Positions 9,302 to 19,510 of a stretch of 64,000 bases of DNA are shown in pieces. Under the pieces are notes generated by a model that made no database searches, was not told the origin of the DNA, and was given only the letters and a program-made list of their open reading frames with translations. The number at the start of each line of letters is the position of its first letter. The stretch's first letter is position 1. The translations under genes were made by a program, and so were the position numbers. Source of the DNA: Rhodocyclus purpureus (GTDB lineage: Bacteria > Pseudomonadota > Gammaproteobacteria > Burkholderiales > Rhodocyclaceae); NCBI RefSeq assembly GCF_016653115.1, contig NZ_NHRX01000061.1:62001-126000 (forward strand). The letters are read 5' to 3'.

Positions 9302-10087
9302 TCAGACGCGGACCTCCTGGGCCGGCCTCGACATGCGCCGCGCGAGCCAGTCGAGCCCGAGTGTCGGCAGCGCCGCCTGCAGCTGTTCCGGGTGCGCGCT
9401 GGCGAAGAGTTCGAGGCGACCGTCACCCTGCGCCTCGCTGCCGGCGAGGCGCACGCACTGGCGCGCGACCGCGTCGGCGACGTCGACGAGTTCGGCACGG
9501 CCATCGATCAGCGTGTTCAGGGTCGGCGCGAGGAAGGCGTAGTGGGTGCAGCCGAGGACGATGCGGTCCGCGCCGGCGGCGAGCAGGGGTTCGATGCGCG
9601 CACGCGCTTCGGCGACGAAGTCCGGGTGGTCGAGCTGCAGGGTTTCCACCCGCGTCGCCCAGCCCGGGCAGGGTTCGACGTCGACGCGGACACCGGTGGC
9701 GTGATCCTCGATCAACTGTGCCAAGCGCTCGCTGCGTGCGGTCGCCGGGGTGGCGAGGACGGCGATGTGCCGGCGCGCCGAGCTGGCGGCCGCCGGCTTG
9801 ATTCCGGGCTCGATGCCGACCACCGGCACCTCCGGGAAGTGCTCGCGGCAGGCGGCGACCGCGGCGACCGTCGCCGTGTTGCAGGCGACGACGATCAGCG
9901 AGCAGCCGCGCCCTACGAGGTACTGGCTGATCGCCAGCGCGCGACCGCGGATGAATGCATCGTCGCGTTCGCCGTAGGGAACGTTGGCGCTGTCGGCGAG
10001 GTAGCAGAGGTCGGCGGCGGGCAGCGCACGCGCGATCGCCGCGAGTACCGAGAGTCCACCCAGGCCGCTGTCGAAGACGCCGATCAT
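9302..10087 (-). CDS. murI: glutamate racemase
   Basis: Cofactor-independent racemase that makes D-glutamate for peptidoglycan. The 261-residue length fits. The N-terminus MIGVFDSGLGGLSV, YLADSANVPYG and both catalytic cysteine motifs, VVACNTATV near residue 70 and VLGCTHYAF near residue 180, are present. It is first in a probable leftward unit with the flavoprotein and AI-2E-type permease. Confidence 0.97.
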   Translation of the reverse strand: MIGVFDSGLGGLSVLAAIARALPAADLCYLADSANVPYGERDDAFIRGRALAISQYLVGRGCSLIVVACNTATVAAVAACREHFPEVPVVGIEPGIKPAAASSARRHIAVLATPATARSERLAQLIEDHATGVRVDVEPCPGWATRVETLQLDHPDFVAEARARIEPLLAAGADRIVLGCTHYAFLAPTLNTLIDGRAELVDVADAVARQCVRLAGSEAQGDGRLELFASAHPEQLQAALPTLGLDWLARRMSRPAQEVRV

Positions 10088-10193
10088 GATGATTGGGGAA
10101 GGGGGGGAGCGGCGGCCGCGACAGCCGCCGCGAAGGCCCCGCCAGGCATGGACATGCGCGGCTGCCGCCGCTCCCGCTGCTTCAGCCCGAGCC

Positions 10194-11741
10194 TCAGGCG
10201 GCGACCACCGGGATGTTGCCGATCTTCGCCTGCGCGATCTTTTCCTGCCACGCGCGCGGGCCGGTCTCGTGCACCGAGCTGCCGTTGGCGTCGACGGCGA
10301 CGGTGACCGGCATGTCCTTGACCTCGAACTCGTAGATCGCTTCCATGCCGAGGTCGGCGAAGCCGACCACCCTGGCTGCCTTGATCGCCTTGGCGACCAG
10401 GTAGGCGGCGCCGCCGACGGCCATCAGGTAGGCCGAACGGTGCTTCCTGATCGCCTCGATCGCCGCCGGGCCGCGTTCGGCCTTGCCGACCATCGAGATC
10501 AGGCCGGTCTTGTCGAGCATCATCTCGGTGAACTTGTCCATGCGCGTCGCCGTGGTCGGGCCGGCCGGGCCGACCGCCTCGTCGCGCACCGGGTCGACCG
10601 GGCCGACGTAGTAGATGACGCGGTTGGTGAAGTCGACCGGCAGTTTCTCGCCGCGGGCCAGCATGTCCTGGATGCGCTTGTGTGCAGCGTCACGGCCGGT
10701 GAGGAGCTTGCCGTTCAGGAGCAGCGTCTGTCCCGGCGTCCATGAGGCGACTTCCTCGGGTGTCAGCGTGTCGAGGTCGATGCGCTTGGCGGTCTCCAGG
10801 TCGGGAACCCAGTTCACCTGCGGCCATTCGGACAGCGCCGGCGGTTCGAGCCTGGCCGGGCCGCTGCCGTCGAGGTGGAAATGCACGTGGCGGGTCGCCG
10901 CGCAGTTCGGGATCATCGCCACGGGCAGGCTGGCGGCGTGCGTCGGGTAATCCATGATCTTCACGTCGAGGACCGTGGTCAGACCACCGAGTCCCTGCGC
11001 GCCGATGCCGAGCGCGTTGACCTTCTCGTAGAGTTCGAGCCGGAGTTCCTCGACGCGGCTGAGCTGTTCGCCCGCCTGTTTCCTGGCGACCAGTTCGTGG
11101 ATGTCGACCGGCGCCATCAGCGACTCCTTGGCCAGCAGCATCGCCTTCTCGGGCGTGCCGCCGATGCCGATGCCGAGGATGCCGGGCGGACACCAGCCGG
11201 CACCCATCTGCGGGACGGTCTTGATCACCCAGTCGACGATCGAGTCGGACGGATTGAGCGCGACGAACTTCGACTTGTTCTCGGAGCCGCCGCCCTTGGC
11301 CGCGCAGATCACCTCGACGTGGTCGCCGGGGACCACCTCGAAATGGACGATCGCCGGCGTGTTGTCCTTCGAGTTCTTGCGGCTGCCGGCCGGGTCGAGC
11401 AGCACCGAGGCGCGCAGCGGGTTGTCCGGGTTCATGTAGGCACGGCGCACGCCTTCGTCGACCATCTCCTGCACCGACAGCGTCGCGTCCCACTGCACGT
11501 TCATGCCGACCTTGAGGAAGACGACGGCGATCCCCGTGTCCTGGCAGATCGGCCGGCGGCCCTCGGCGCACAGGCGGCTGTTGGTCAGGATCTGTGCGAT
11601 CGCGTCCTTCGCGGCAGGGCTTTCCTCACGCTCGAAGGCCTTGGCGAGCGCCTGCAGGTAGTCGAGCGGGTGGTAGCAGCTGATGTACTGGAAGGCATCG
11701 GCGATGCTGTCGATGAAGTCTTGCTGGCGGATGACGGTCAT
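10194..11741 (-). CDS. fumarate hydratase, class I (iron-sulfur)
   Basis: A 515-residue class I fumarase that converts fumarate and malate using an oxygen-sensitive [4Fe-4S] cluster. The N-terminal alpha part contains GRRPICQDTGIAVVFLKVG with one cluster cysteine, and further conserved segments are GAGWCPPGILGIGIGGTPEKA and PNCAATRHVHFHLDG; the beta part follows (PGQTLLLNGKLLTGRDAAHKR). Alpha and beta parts are in one chain, as in FumA/FumB. It is distinct from the oxygen-stable FumC type. It is about 106 bases downstream of no other same-strand gene except YqhA upstream, with 43 bases between the two. Confidence 0.95.
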   Translation of the reverse strand: MTVIRQQDFIDSIADAFQYISCYHPLDYLQALAKAFEREESPAAKDAIAQILTNSRLCAEGRRPICQDTGIAVVFLKVGMNVQWDATLSVQEMVDEGVRRAYMNPDNPLRASVLLDPAGSRKNSKDNTPAIVHFEVVPGDHVEVICAAKGGGSENKSKFVALNPSDSIVDWVIKTVPQMGAGWCPPGILGIGIGGTPEKAMLLAKESLMAPVDIHELVARKQAGEQLSRVEELRLELYEKVNALGIGAQGLGGLTTVLDVKIMDYPTHAASLPVAMIPNCAATRHVHFHLDGSGPARLEPPALSEWPQVNWVPDLETAKRIDLDTLTPEEVASWTPGQTLLLNGKLLTGRDAAHKRIQDMLARGEKLPVDFTNRVIYYVGPVDPVRDEAVGPAGPTTATRMDKFTEMMLDKTGLISMVGKAERGPAAIEAIRKHRSAYLMAVGGAAYLVAKAIKAARVVGFADLGMEAIYEFEVKDMPVTVAVDANGSSVHETGPRAWQEKIAQAKIGNIPVVAA

Positions 11742-11784
11742 GGGATTTTCCTGCGTTGAGATGTCCGGCGCCGGAGTTCGCGCC

Positions 11785-12327
11785 TCAGTGGTGGTCCTTG
11801 GAGAGCAGCAGCGTCTGCGTCATCATCCTGTCGACCCAGACCATCGCCATCGCCGACAAGAGGAAGACGACGTGGATGATCACCTGCCACTGGATCGCAT
11901 GCTCGCTCATGTTCTCGGCGTTGATGAAGGTCTTCAGGAGGTGGATCGACGAGATGCCGATGATCGCCGTCGACAGCTTGATCTTGAGCACGCCCGCATT
12001 GACGTGGGAGAGCCACTCGGGCTGGTCGGGGTGGCCTTCGAGGTCGAGCGGCGAGACGAAGGTCTCGTAGCCGCCGATGATGACCATGATCAGCAGGTTG
12101 GCGATCATCACCACGTCGATCAGGCCGAGGACCACGAGCATGATCGTGGTCTCTTCGACGTGGCCGGTTTTGAAGATGTCGCCGACGAGGTGCGACAACT
12201 CGACCATGAACAGGTAAACATACACGCACTGGGCGACGATCAGGCCGAGGTAGAGCGGCGCCTGCAGCCAGCGGCTCCAGAAGATCGTCTTTTCGAGGGT
12301 TTGTTCGAATGCTGTCTTCTTCATCAT
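11785..12327 (-). CDS. YqhA/UPF0114 family inner-membrane protein
   Basis: About 180 residues with four hydrophobic segments. The sequence matches the TIGR00645/YqhA family: LEKTIFWSRWLQAPLYLGLI at the start, VMIANLLIMVIIGGYETFVSP in the middle and KLSTAIIGISSIHLLKTFIN near the end. Two adjacent ATGs (12327, 12324) are possible starts and neither has a strong ribosome site. The gene lies 43 bases upstream of fumarase on the same strand. Function is unknown; distant relation to ion-channel folds has been suggested for the family, which is not testable from sequence here. Confidence 0.88.
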   Translation of the reverse strand: MMKKTAFEQTLEKTIFWSRWLQAPLYLGLIVAQCVYVYLFMVELSHLVGDIFKTGHVEETTIMLVVLGLIDVVMIANLLIMVIIGGYETFVSPLDLEGHPDQPEWLSHVNAGVLKIKLSTAIIGISSIHLLKTFINAENMSEHAIQWQVIIHVVFLLSAMAMVWVDRMMTQTLLLSKDHH

Positions 12328-12639
12328 CGTGGAAGGGCTCGGGAGGGGGGGCGATGGGCGCTGCGCGGAGGCGGCGATTCTAGCACGGCCGGTGCTCGCC
12401 GCCCTTGCCGGACGCATGCTGCTGCCTGCCGCCGCGCCTGTAAGGCGCTTGTAAGATAGCTGTCGTCAAATGCGCTTCGGGCAAAGTTATGCCAACTACC
12501 GGGTCCAGGTGCCCGGACCGACTGTGCTTCCTGCGCAGCAGTCCGGCGCTGCGACCGCCCCGTCGGCATCGCCTTTGCATGCAGCTTGCCATACCCCGAT
12601 TCGCTTCAAGTCATAAAAAACCCCTACAGGAGATACACG
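12328..12639. other. divergent intergenic region between yqhA-like gene and acs
   Basis: About 310 bases that must hold the promoters of the leftward fumarase operon and of acs. I see no convincing -35/-10 pair. A repeated TGTAAG (near 12440-12455) and the acs ribosome site AGGAG are the only clear elements. Confidence 0.5.
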
Positions 12640-14613
12640 ATGTCCGAGAGCCAGTCCGTCCAGGTTTTTCCGCCGCCCGCCGACTTCGCCGCACAGGCGA
12701 CGATTTCCGGCATGGACGCCTATCGCGCCCTCTGTGCCGAGGCCGAGCAGGACTACGAAGGCTACTGGGCACGTCTCGCCCGCGAACACGTGACCTGGAA
12801 GCAGCCGTTCACGCAGACGCTCGACGAGTCGAACGCACCTTTCTTCAAGTGGTTCGCTGACGGCAAGCTGAACGTCTCGCACAACTGCATCGACCGCAAC
12901 ATCGAAGCCGGCCTCGGCGACAAGACCGCGATCATCTTCGAAGCCGACGGTGGTGAAGTCACCCACGTCAGCTACAAGGAACTGCTCGTCCGCGTCTCGC
13001 GCTTCGCCAACGCGCTCAAGGCGCAGGGCGTCAAGAAGGGCGACCGCGTCGTCATCTACCTGCCGATGTCGATCGAAGGCATCGTCGCCATGCAGGCCTG
13101 CGCGCGCATCGGCGCGACGCACTCGGTCGTCTTCGGCGGCTTCTCGGCGCAATCGCTGCGCGACCGCATCAACGACGCCGGCGCCGTCCTGCTGATCACC
13201 TCCGACGGCCAGTGCCGCGGCGGCAAGGCGCTGCCGCTGAAGCCGATCGCCGACGAGGCGCTGGCGATGGGCGGCTGCGAGTCGATCAAGAAGGTCGTCG
13301 TCTGGCAGCGCACCGGCGCCGCCTGCGCGATGACCGAAGGCCGCGACATCTTCTGGCAGGACTTCGTCGCCGGCCAGGCGGACTATTGCGAACCCGAGTG
13401 GGTCGAAGCCGAACACCCGCTGTTCCTGCTCTACACCTCGGGCTCGACCGGCAAGCCGAAGGGTGTCCAGCACTCGAGCGGTGGCTACCTGCTGCACGCC
13501 ATCCTGACCATGAAGTGGACCTTCGACCTGAAGGCGAACGACGTCTTCTGGTGTACCGCCGATATCGGCTGGGTCACCGGCCACACCTACATCACCTACG
13601 GCCCGCTCGCCTGCGGCGGCACCGAGATCGTCTTCGAAGGCGTCCCGACCTACCCCGATGCCGGCCGCTTCTGGAAGATGATCCAGGACCACAAGGTCTC
13701 GATCTTCTACACCGCGCCGACCGCGATCCGTTCGCTGATCAAGGCTGCCGACACCAACGCCGCCGTGCATCCGAAGAGCTTCGACCTCTCTTCGCTGCGC
13801 CTCCTCGGCTCGGTCGGTGAGCCGATCAACCCGGCGGCCTGGTCGTGGTACCACGACAACGTCGGTGGCGGCCGTTGCCCGATCGTCGACACCTTCTGGC
13901 AGACCGAGACCGGCGGCCACATGATCACCCCGCTGCCGGGCGTCACGCCGTTGGTTCCGGGTTCGTGCACGCTGCCCTTCCCGGGCATCCAGGCGGCGAT
14001 CGTCGATGAGACCGGTACCGAGCTCGACTGGGGCAAGGGCGGCATCCTCGTCGTCAAGCGTCCGTGGCCGTCGATGATCCGCACCATCTGGAACGATCCG
14101 GACCGTTTCCAGACCTCGTACTATCCGGCCGATTTCAACGGCAAGCTGTACCTGGCGGGTGACGGCGCGACGCGCGACGCGGAAACCGGCTACTTCACCA
14201 TCACCGGCCGCATCGACGACGTGCTCAACGTTTCCGGCCACCGCATGGGCACGATGGAAATCGAGTCGGCGCTGGTCTCGCACCCGCTGGTCGCCGAAGC
14301 GGCCGTCGTCGGCCGTCCGGACGACCTGACCGGCGAAGCCATCTGCGCTTTCGTCGTCCTGAAGGGCGAGCGTCCCGAAGGCGACGCTGCGAAGAAGGTG
14401 ATCAAGGAACTGCAGGATCACGTCGGCAAGCTGATCGGACCGATCGCCAAGCCGAAGGACATCCGCTTCGGCGAGAACCTGCCGAAGACGCGTTCGGGCA
14501 AGATCATGCGCCGCCTGCTGCGCTCGCTGGCCAAGGGCGAGGAAGTGACGCAGGACACCTCGACGCTGGAAAACCCGGCGATCCTGGCGCAGCTGTCGCA
14601 CACCGCCGGCTGA
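12640..14613 (+). CDS. acs: acetyl-CoA synthetase
   Basis: AMP-forming acetate activation: acetate + ATP + CoA to acetyl-CoA. At 657 residues it has the standard length. The adenylation motif [20 protein letters not shown] is near residue 263, the [12 protein letters not shown] motif follows, and the regulatory acetylation lysine lies in [11 protein letters not shown] near residue 620. The start at 12640 is fixed by AGGAG 8-9 bases upstream; an earlier in-frame ATG at 12586 has no ribosome site. It heads a cluster with a CNBD/CBS/DUF294 protein, an exonuclease, a symporter and a DUF4212 protein, a grouping linked to acetate uptake and use. Confidence 0.97.
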   Translation: MSESQSVQVFPPPADFAAQATISGMDAYRALCAEAEQDYEGYWARLAREHVTWKQPFTQTLDESNAPFFKWFADGKLNVSHNCIDRNIEAGLGDKTAIIFEADGGEVTHVSYKELLVRVSRFANALKAQGVKKGDRVVIYLPMSIEGIVAMQACARIGATHSVVFGGFSAQSLRDRINDAGAVLLITSDGQCRGGKALPLKPIADEALAMGGCESIKKVVVWQRTGAACAMTEGRDIFWQDFVAGQADYCEPEWVEAEHPLFLLYTSGSTGKPKGVQHSSGGYLLHAILTMKWTFDLKANDVFWCTADIGWVTGHTYITYGPLACGGTEIVFEGVPTYPDAGRFWKMIQDHKVSIFYTAPTAIRSLIKAADTNAAVHPKSFDLSSLRLLGSVGEPINPAAWSWYHDNVGGGRCPIVDTFWQTETGGHMITPLPGVTPLVPGSCTLPFPGIQAAIVDETGTELDWGKGGILVVKRPWPSMIRTIWNDPDRFQTSYYPADFNGKLYLAGDGATRDAETGYFTITGRIDDVLNVSGHRMGTMEIESALVSHPLVAEAAVVGRPDDLTGEAICAFVVLKGERPEGDAAKKVIKELQDHVGKLIGPIAKPKDIRFGENLPKTRSGKIMRRLLRSLAKGEEVTQDTSTLENPAILAQLSHTAG

Positions 14614-14734
14614 GCATCGCCCGGCAGCGGCGTGGTCCCTGCGGCCACGCCGCCCGTATCGTGTTGGAGGAGACCGGCCGCGGCATTGTCGCGGCCATGA
14701 AACGAGGCAAAGCGGCGACCGAAGCCGCGCCCGG

Positions 14735-14763
14735 GCCGGCGGCGAACAACTGCCGGCCTTTTC
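14735..14763 (+). terminator. terminator downstream of acs
   Basis: Arms GGCCGGC (14735-14741) and GCCGGCC (14753-14759) enclose an 11-base loop and are followed by TTTT. Two other strong hairpins precede it (14627-14653 with 9-bp arms, 14676-14696 with 7-bp arms), so the acs 3' region carries three stem-loops in a row. Confidence 0.65.
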
Positions 14764-14825
14764 ATTGGTCCGCCAGTAAGCGCATGCCGGGACGAGGACT
14801 GGCGGGAAACGGGGAGGATCGGAAA

Positions 14826-16730
14826 GTGAGCGCTACGCAGATGCTGGTTGCAGCGACGGCGGAGTTCCTGCGCCGTCATCCGCCCTTCGACCGAATGGAA
14901 GCCGAGGCGCTGCAGTTCCTCGGCGAGCGCGTCAAGCTCGCCTACTACGCGAAGGATACGGCGATCATCACCCCCGAGATGGGGGTGATGCAGCGTTTCT
15001 ACATCCTGCAGCGCGGCAAGGTGCTGGTGCGCCGCGAGGGCGAGGTCGGTGCCATCGACTACGCGACGATGACACTGTCGGCCGGCGAGTGTTTCCCGAT
15101 CGGTTCGCTCACCGCGCGTCGGGCGTCGACCAACGTCTATTCGGCGCTCGAAGACGTCTTCTGCTATGAACTCGCGGTCGATGACTACTTTGCGCTGATG
15201 CGCATGAGTCCCGAGTTCAACTACTTCTGCACGCAGTACATCGCCAGCCTGCTCGGCCAGTCGCGGCAGCAACTGCAGGTCGAGTTCGCGCAGCGCGCCA
15301 GCGAACAGCAGACGATGAACTCGCCACTGTCGTCGATCATCAAGAAGCAGCCGGTGTGTGCGTCCGAGCAGACGACGATCCGCGAGGTGATCGCCGTCAT
15401 GGCCGGCGGCCACATCGGCTCGATGATCGTCGTCGACGACGAAGAGCGGCCGATCGGCATCTTCACCCAGTCCGACGTCCTGAAGCGCGTCGTCCTGCCC
15501 GGCGTCCCGCTCGATGCGCCGATTGCCTCGGTGATGTCGCCCGACCCGCACACCCTGCCGCTGGCCTCGAGCGCCTACGATGCGGTGCTGGCGATGGCCT
15601 CGTTCGGCATCCGTCACGTGCTCGCTGTCGACGAGGGCGGACGCCTGAAGGGCGTCGTCTCCGAGCGCGACCTGTTCGCCCTGCAACGCGTCGGCCTGCG
15701 CCAGATCCGCCAGGAGATCGAGACGGCAGCCGACATCGAAGTGCTCGCGCAGGCGGCGGTCGATGTGCGCAAGCTGGCCCTGAACATGCTCGCGCAGGGT
15801 GTCGGCGCCGAGCAGCTGACCCAGTTCATCTCGGCGCTGAATGACACGCTGACCCGCCGCGTGATCCAGTTGAACCTCGACCGCCACGACCTCTACGGGA
15901 TCGACTGGGCGTGGCTGTCCTTCGGTTCGGAAGGGCGCGACGAGCAGACCTTCAGTACCGACCAGGACAACGGCCTGATCTTCATCTGCACCGACATCAT
16001 GGACCGCGAGCAGACGCAGTTGCGCATGCTCGAATTCGCCCGCGACGTGAACGACGACCTCGACCGCGTCGGCTTCCCGCTCTGCCCGGGCAAGATCATG
16101 GCCAGCAACCCCGAGTGGTGCCTGACGCTTGAAGAGTGGGAGGAGAAGTTCCTGAACTGGATCCGCACGCCGGAGCCGCAGGCACTCTTGAACGCCAGCA
16201 TCTTCTTCGACTTCCGCCCGCTCTACGGGCAGTTCCACCTCGCGCACCGGCTGCGCCTGACCCTGCTCAGGGCGGCGCAGGACAACCGCCTGTTCCTGCG
16301 CATGATGGCGCAGAACGCGCTTTCGGTGCAGCCGCCGCTCGGCCGCATCCGCGATTTCGTCACCGACGCCGATCCCGAGCATCCGGGAACGATCGACCTG
16401 AAGAAATTCGGCACGCGCCTCTTCGTCGACGCCGCACGCGTGCTGGCGCTGGCGGCCGGCGTCGCGGCGACGAACACCGCGCAGCGCCTGCGCCTGGCAA
16501 GCGCAGCCTCGCGCGCTGCGGGCGAGGAGGCGGCGAGCACCATCGAGGGCTTCAACTTCCTCCAGTTGCTGCGCCTCAAGCGGCAGAATTTCGAACTCGA
16601 ACAGGGTCGCGCTGGCGACAACCTGATCAATCCCGACGAACTCAACCAGGTCGAGCGGCGCGTGCTCAAGGAAGCTTTCCGCCAGGCGCGCAAGCTGCAG
16701 CAGCGCTTGAAGCTCGACTACCAGACATGA
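14826..16730 (+). CDS. CNBD-CBS-DUF294 putative nucleotidyltransferase signalling protein
   Basis: A 634-residue cytoplasmic regulator. Residues about 20-140 resemble a cyclic-nucleotide-binding domain, 160-290 are a CBS pair (FTQSDVLKRVV, VSERDLFAL), and the DUF294 nucleotidyltransferase-like domain has WLSFGSEGRDEQTFSTDQDN near residue 363, followed by a helical DUF294_C domain. The GSxxRxEQ and DQDN residues match the catalytic pattern of GlnD/PII-uridylyltransferase relatives. The GTG start at 14826 is chosen for GGGGAGGA 8 bases upstream. It overlaps the next gene by 4 bases. Beside acs and an acetate-type symporter, a role in controlling acetate metabolism is inferred, not shown. Confidence 0.88.
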   Translation: MSATQMLVAATAEFLRRHPPFDRMEAEALQFLGERVKLAYYAKDTAIITPEMGVMQRFYILQRGKVLVRREGEVGAIDYATMTLSAGECFPIGSLTARRASTNVYSALEDVFCYELAVDDYFALMRMSPEFNYFCTQYIASLLGQSRQQLQVEFAQRASEQQTMNSPLSSIIKKQPVCASEQTTIREVIAVMAGGHIGSMIVVDDEERPIGIFTQSDVLKRVVLPGVPLDAPIASVMSPDPHTLPLASSAYDAVLAMASFGIRHVLAVDEGGRLKGVVSERDLFALQRVGLRQIRQEIETAADIEVLAQAAVDVRKLALNMLAQGVGAEQLTQFISALNDTLTRRVIQLNLDRHDLYGIDWAWLSFGSEGRDEQTFSTDQDNGLIFICTDIMDREQTQLRMLEFARDVNDDLDRVGFPLCPGKIMASNPEWCLTLEEWEEKFLNWIRTPEPQALLNASIFFDFRPLYGQFHLAHRLRLTLLRAAQDNRLFLRMMAQNALSVQPPLGRIRDFVTDADPEHPGTIDLKKFGTRLFVDAARVLALAAGVAATNTAQRLRLASAASRAAGEEAASTIEGFNFLQLLRLKRQNFELEQGRAGDNLINPDELNQVERRVLKEAFRQARKLQQRLKLDYQT

Positions 16731-17443
16731 GCTGGCTGAAGCGAATCTTCGGCGGCAAGGCCGAGCCAGGCGTCGAACTCGGCGACGCGCAGCGCGACTC
16801 GCTCGCCGCCTGGCAGCGCTCGGCCGCCGCCGACCTTTCCCGCCCGCACTACCAGACCCGCTACGTCGTCGTCGATGTCGAGTCGAGCGGGCTCGACATG
16901 AACCGCGACCGGCTGATCGCGATCGGCGCGGTCGCCGTCGTCGACGGCCTCATCGACGCGCACGACAGCTTCGCGACGATCCTGCGCCAGGACGAGGTGA
17001 GCACCACCGAGAACATCCTGATCCACGGTATCGGCGGCTCGGCGCAGCGCGACGGCATCGACCCGCCGCAGGCGCTGCTCGACTTCCTGAACTACTGTGC
17101 CAAGGCGCCGCTGGTCGCCTACCATGCGCTGTTCGACCAGACGATGATCGAGCGCGCCTTGCGCCGCCACCTCGGCGTCAGGCTCGACGCCGAATGGATC
17201 GACCTCGCCTGGGTGCTCCCCGACCTCTTTCCTGAACGCATCGACGCGCAGGTGCAACTCGACGACTGGCTCGACCTCTTCTCGATCGAGAACATCCAGC
17301 GCCACAACGCCGTTTCCGATGCGCTGGCGACGGCGATGCTGCTGCAGGCGGCGATCGCGCGCGGCGCCGCCCGCAATGCGCGCACGCCGGCGAGTTTCAT
17401 AGACATCCAGAAGTCGCGCCGCTGGCTGCGCCGCTCGACCTGA
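16727..17443 (+). CDS. 3'-5' exonuclease, DnaQ-like DEDDh type
   Basis: A 238-residue exonuclease related to the DNA polymerase III epsilon subunit. Exo I is VVVDVESSGLDMNRDRLIAIG, Exo II is LVAYHALFDQTMIE, and Exo III contains RHNAVSDALATA, giving the DEDDh set. The start overlaps the stop of the DUF294 gene (ATGA), so the two are coupled. This exonuclease/DUF294/symporter association recurs in bacteria; its target nucleic acid is unknown. Confidence 0.9.
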   Translation: MSWLKRIFGGKAEPGVELGDAQRDSLAAWQRSAAADLSRPHYQTRYVVVDVESSGLDMNRDRLIAIGAVAVVDGLIDAHDSFATILRQDEVSTTENILIHGIGGSAQRDGIDPPQALLDFLNYCAKAPLVAYHALFDQTMIERALRRHLGVRLDAEWIDLAWVLPDLFPERIDAQVQLDDWLDLFSIENIQRHNAVSDALATAMLLQAAIARGAARNARTPASFIDIQKSRRWLRRST

Positions 17444-17451
17444 TCAGCGCC

Positions 17452-19485
17452 ATGCCCGACCTTCCCGCCCGCCTGCGCCGTTACTTCGTCGCCTACACCG
17501 GCGCCTTCGTTGCGCTCGTGCTGCTGCTCGGCACGCTCGAACAGCTGGGCCTGCCGCCGCGCTGGATCGGCTGGTCCTTCCTGTTCCTGACCATCATCCT
17601 CTACGCGACCATCGGCGTCCTCGCCCGTACCGCCAACATCACCGAGTATTACGTCGCCGGCAGGAGCATCCCGGCGCTCTACAACGGCATGGCGACCAGC
17701 GCCGACTGGATGAGCGCCGCGTCGTTCATGGGGCTCGCCGGGACGCTCTACCTGGCCGGCTACCAGGGCCTGGCCTACGTCATCGGCTGGACCGGCGGCT
17801 ACGTGCTGGTCGCGCTGCTGCTCGCCCCCTACCTGCGCCGCTTCGGTCAATACACGATTCCCGACTTTCTCGGCGAGCGCTACGGTGGCGACTCCGCGCG
17901 CCTGATCGGCGTCGCCGCCGTGGTGCTCGCTTCCTTCGTCTATGTCGTCGCGCAGATCTACGGCGTCGGCCTGATCACCAGCCGCTTCGTCGGCTTGCAG
18001 TTCGAGGTCGGCGTCTTCGTCGGGCTCGCCGGCATCCTCGTCTGTTCCTTCCTCGGCGGCATGCGTGCGGTGACCTGGACGCAGGTCGCGCAGTACGTGA
18101 TCCTGATCGCTGCCTACGTCGTTCCGGTGGCGATCCTGTCGTTCAAGGCGACCGGCTTGCCGCTGCCGCAGATCGCCTACGGCGAGGTGCTGCAGCGCGT
18201 CGAGGCGCTGGAGACGAAGATCTTCCAGCAGCCGGAGGAGGTCGAGGCGCGCCGCCTCTATCGCGAGCGCGCCGAAGAGACCGGCGAGCGCATCGCCCGC
18301 CTGCCCGAATCGCTGACCGAGGAAAGGCAGCGCCTGTCGGAGAAGATCGGCGAGCTGAAGGCGGGCGACGCGCGCATGCGCGACATCGTCGTCGTCGAGC
18401 GGCAGCGCCGCGAACTGCCGCAGAACGTCGACGCGGCGCGTGACTACTGGGAGGCGTCGATGGAGGCCGCCGCCGAGCGTGGTGCCGAGCCCGTGCATCA
18501 CGCGACGGCGTTTCCGGGCGACGAGGGCAGGAGCGACAATGCGCGGCTCAACTTCCTCGCGCTCGTCTTCTGCCTGATGATCGGCACCGCCGCCCTGCCG
18601 CACATCCTGATGCGCTCGTATACGACGCCGACCGTGGCCGACGCGCGCACCTCGGTGTTCTGGTCGCTGCTCTTCATCTCGCTGCTCTACCTGACGGCGC
18701 CGGCCTACGCGGTTTTCGCCAAGTACGAGATCTACTCGGGGCTGATCGGCAGCAGCATCGCCGAGCTGCCGGGCTGGATCGCTTCTTGGGGCAAGGTCGG
18801 TCTGGTGTCGATCGATGACATCAACGGCGATGGCCGCCTGCAACTCGCCGAGCTGACACTCAATCCCGACCTGATCGTGCTGGCGACGCCGGAGATCGCC
18901 GGGCTTCCCTATGTCGTCTCCGGCCTCGTGGCCGCCGGTGCGCTGGCAGCTGCGCTGTCGACCGCCGACGGCCTCCTGCTGACGATCGCCGGCGCGCTGT
19001 CGCACGACCTCTACTACAAGATCCACCGCCCGCAGGCGTCGACGCAATGGCGCCTGCTGGTATCGAAGACGATGCTGCTCGTCGTCGCAGTACTCGGCGC
19101 GACGGTCGCCGCGCAGAAGCCGGCGAGCATCCTCTACATGGTTTCCTGGGCCTTCTCGATCGCCGCCGCCGCCTTCTTCCCGGCGCTGGTCTGCGGCATC
19201 TTCTGGAAACGCGCGAACCAGGCCGGCGCCGTCGCCGGCATGCTGGTCGGCATGCTGCTCACCCTCTATTACCTCGTCCGCGTGCAGTTCGATTCGATCC
19301 CCTGGCTCGGCATTCACGGCATCCGCATGCAGCCCTGGTTCGGCATCGAGTCGCTGTCGGCCGGGATCTGGGGCGTCGCCGCAGGATTCGTCACCATCGT
19401 CGTCGTCAGCCTGCTGACCTCGCCACCCTCTGCGGAACTGCAGCGCTTCGTCAGGAGCGTTCGCTACCCGCCGATGCAGGCCTGA
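17452..19485 (+). CDS. sodium:solute symporter, VC_2705/ActP-like (probable acetate uptake)
   Basis: A 677-residue inner-membrane symporter of the SSS family with about 13 hydrophobic segments. Hallmarks are TEYYVAGRSIPALYNGMATSADWMSAASFMG near residue 65 and ALSTADGLLLTIAGALSHDLYYK near 505. Residues about 245-360 form a long charged, coiled-coil-like insertion rich in Glu and Arg, and a loop near 456-467 (DINGDGRLQLAE) fits a canonical EF-hand. It starts 8 bases after the exonuclease and is followed by the DUF4212 partner gene, so acetate or a similar short acid is the likely substrate. Confidence 0.92.
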   Translation: MPDLPARLRRYFVAYTGAFVALVLLLGTLEQLGLPPRWIGWSFLFLTIILYATIGVLARTANITEYYVAGRSIPALYNGMATSADWMSAASFMGLAGTLYLAGYQGLAYVIGWTGGYVLVALLLAPYLRRFGQYTIPDFLGERYGGDSARLIGVAAVVLASFVYVVAQIYGVGLITSRFVGLQFEVGVFVGLAGILVCSFLGGMRAVTWTQVAQYVILIAAYVVPVAILSFKATGLPLPQIAYGEVLQRVEALETKIFQQPEEVEARRLYRERAEETGERIARLPESLTEERQRLSEKIGELKAGDARMRDIVVVERQRRELPQNVDAARDYWEASMEAAAERGAEPVHHATAFPGDEGRSDNARLNFLALVFCLMIGTAALPHILMRSYTTPTVADARTSVFWSLLFISLLYLTAPAYAVFAKYEIYSGLIGSSIAELPGWIASWGKVGLVSIDDINGDGRLQLAELTLNPDLIVLATPEIAGLPYVVSGLVAAGALAAALSTADGLLLTIAGALSHDLYYKIHRPQASTQWRLLVSKTMLLVVAVLGATVAAQKPASILYMVSWAFSIAAAAFFPALVCGIFWKRANQAGAVAGMLVGMLLTLYYLVRVQFDSIPWLGIHGIRMQPWFGIESLSAGIWGVAAGFVTIVVVSLLTSPPSAELQRFVRSVRYPPMQA

Positions 19486-19510
19486 GCGCTTTTCGGGGAA
19501 GTTCATTCCG

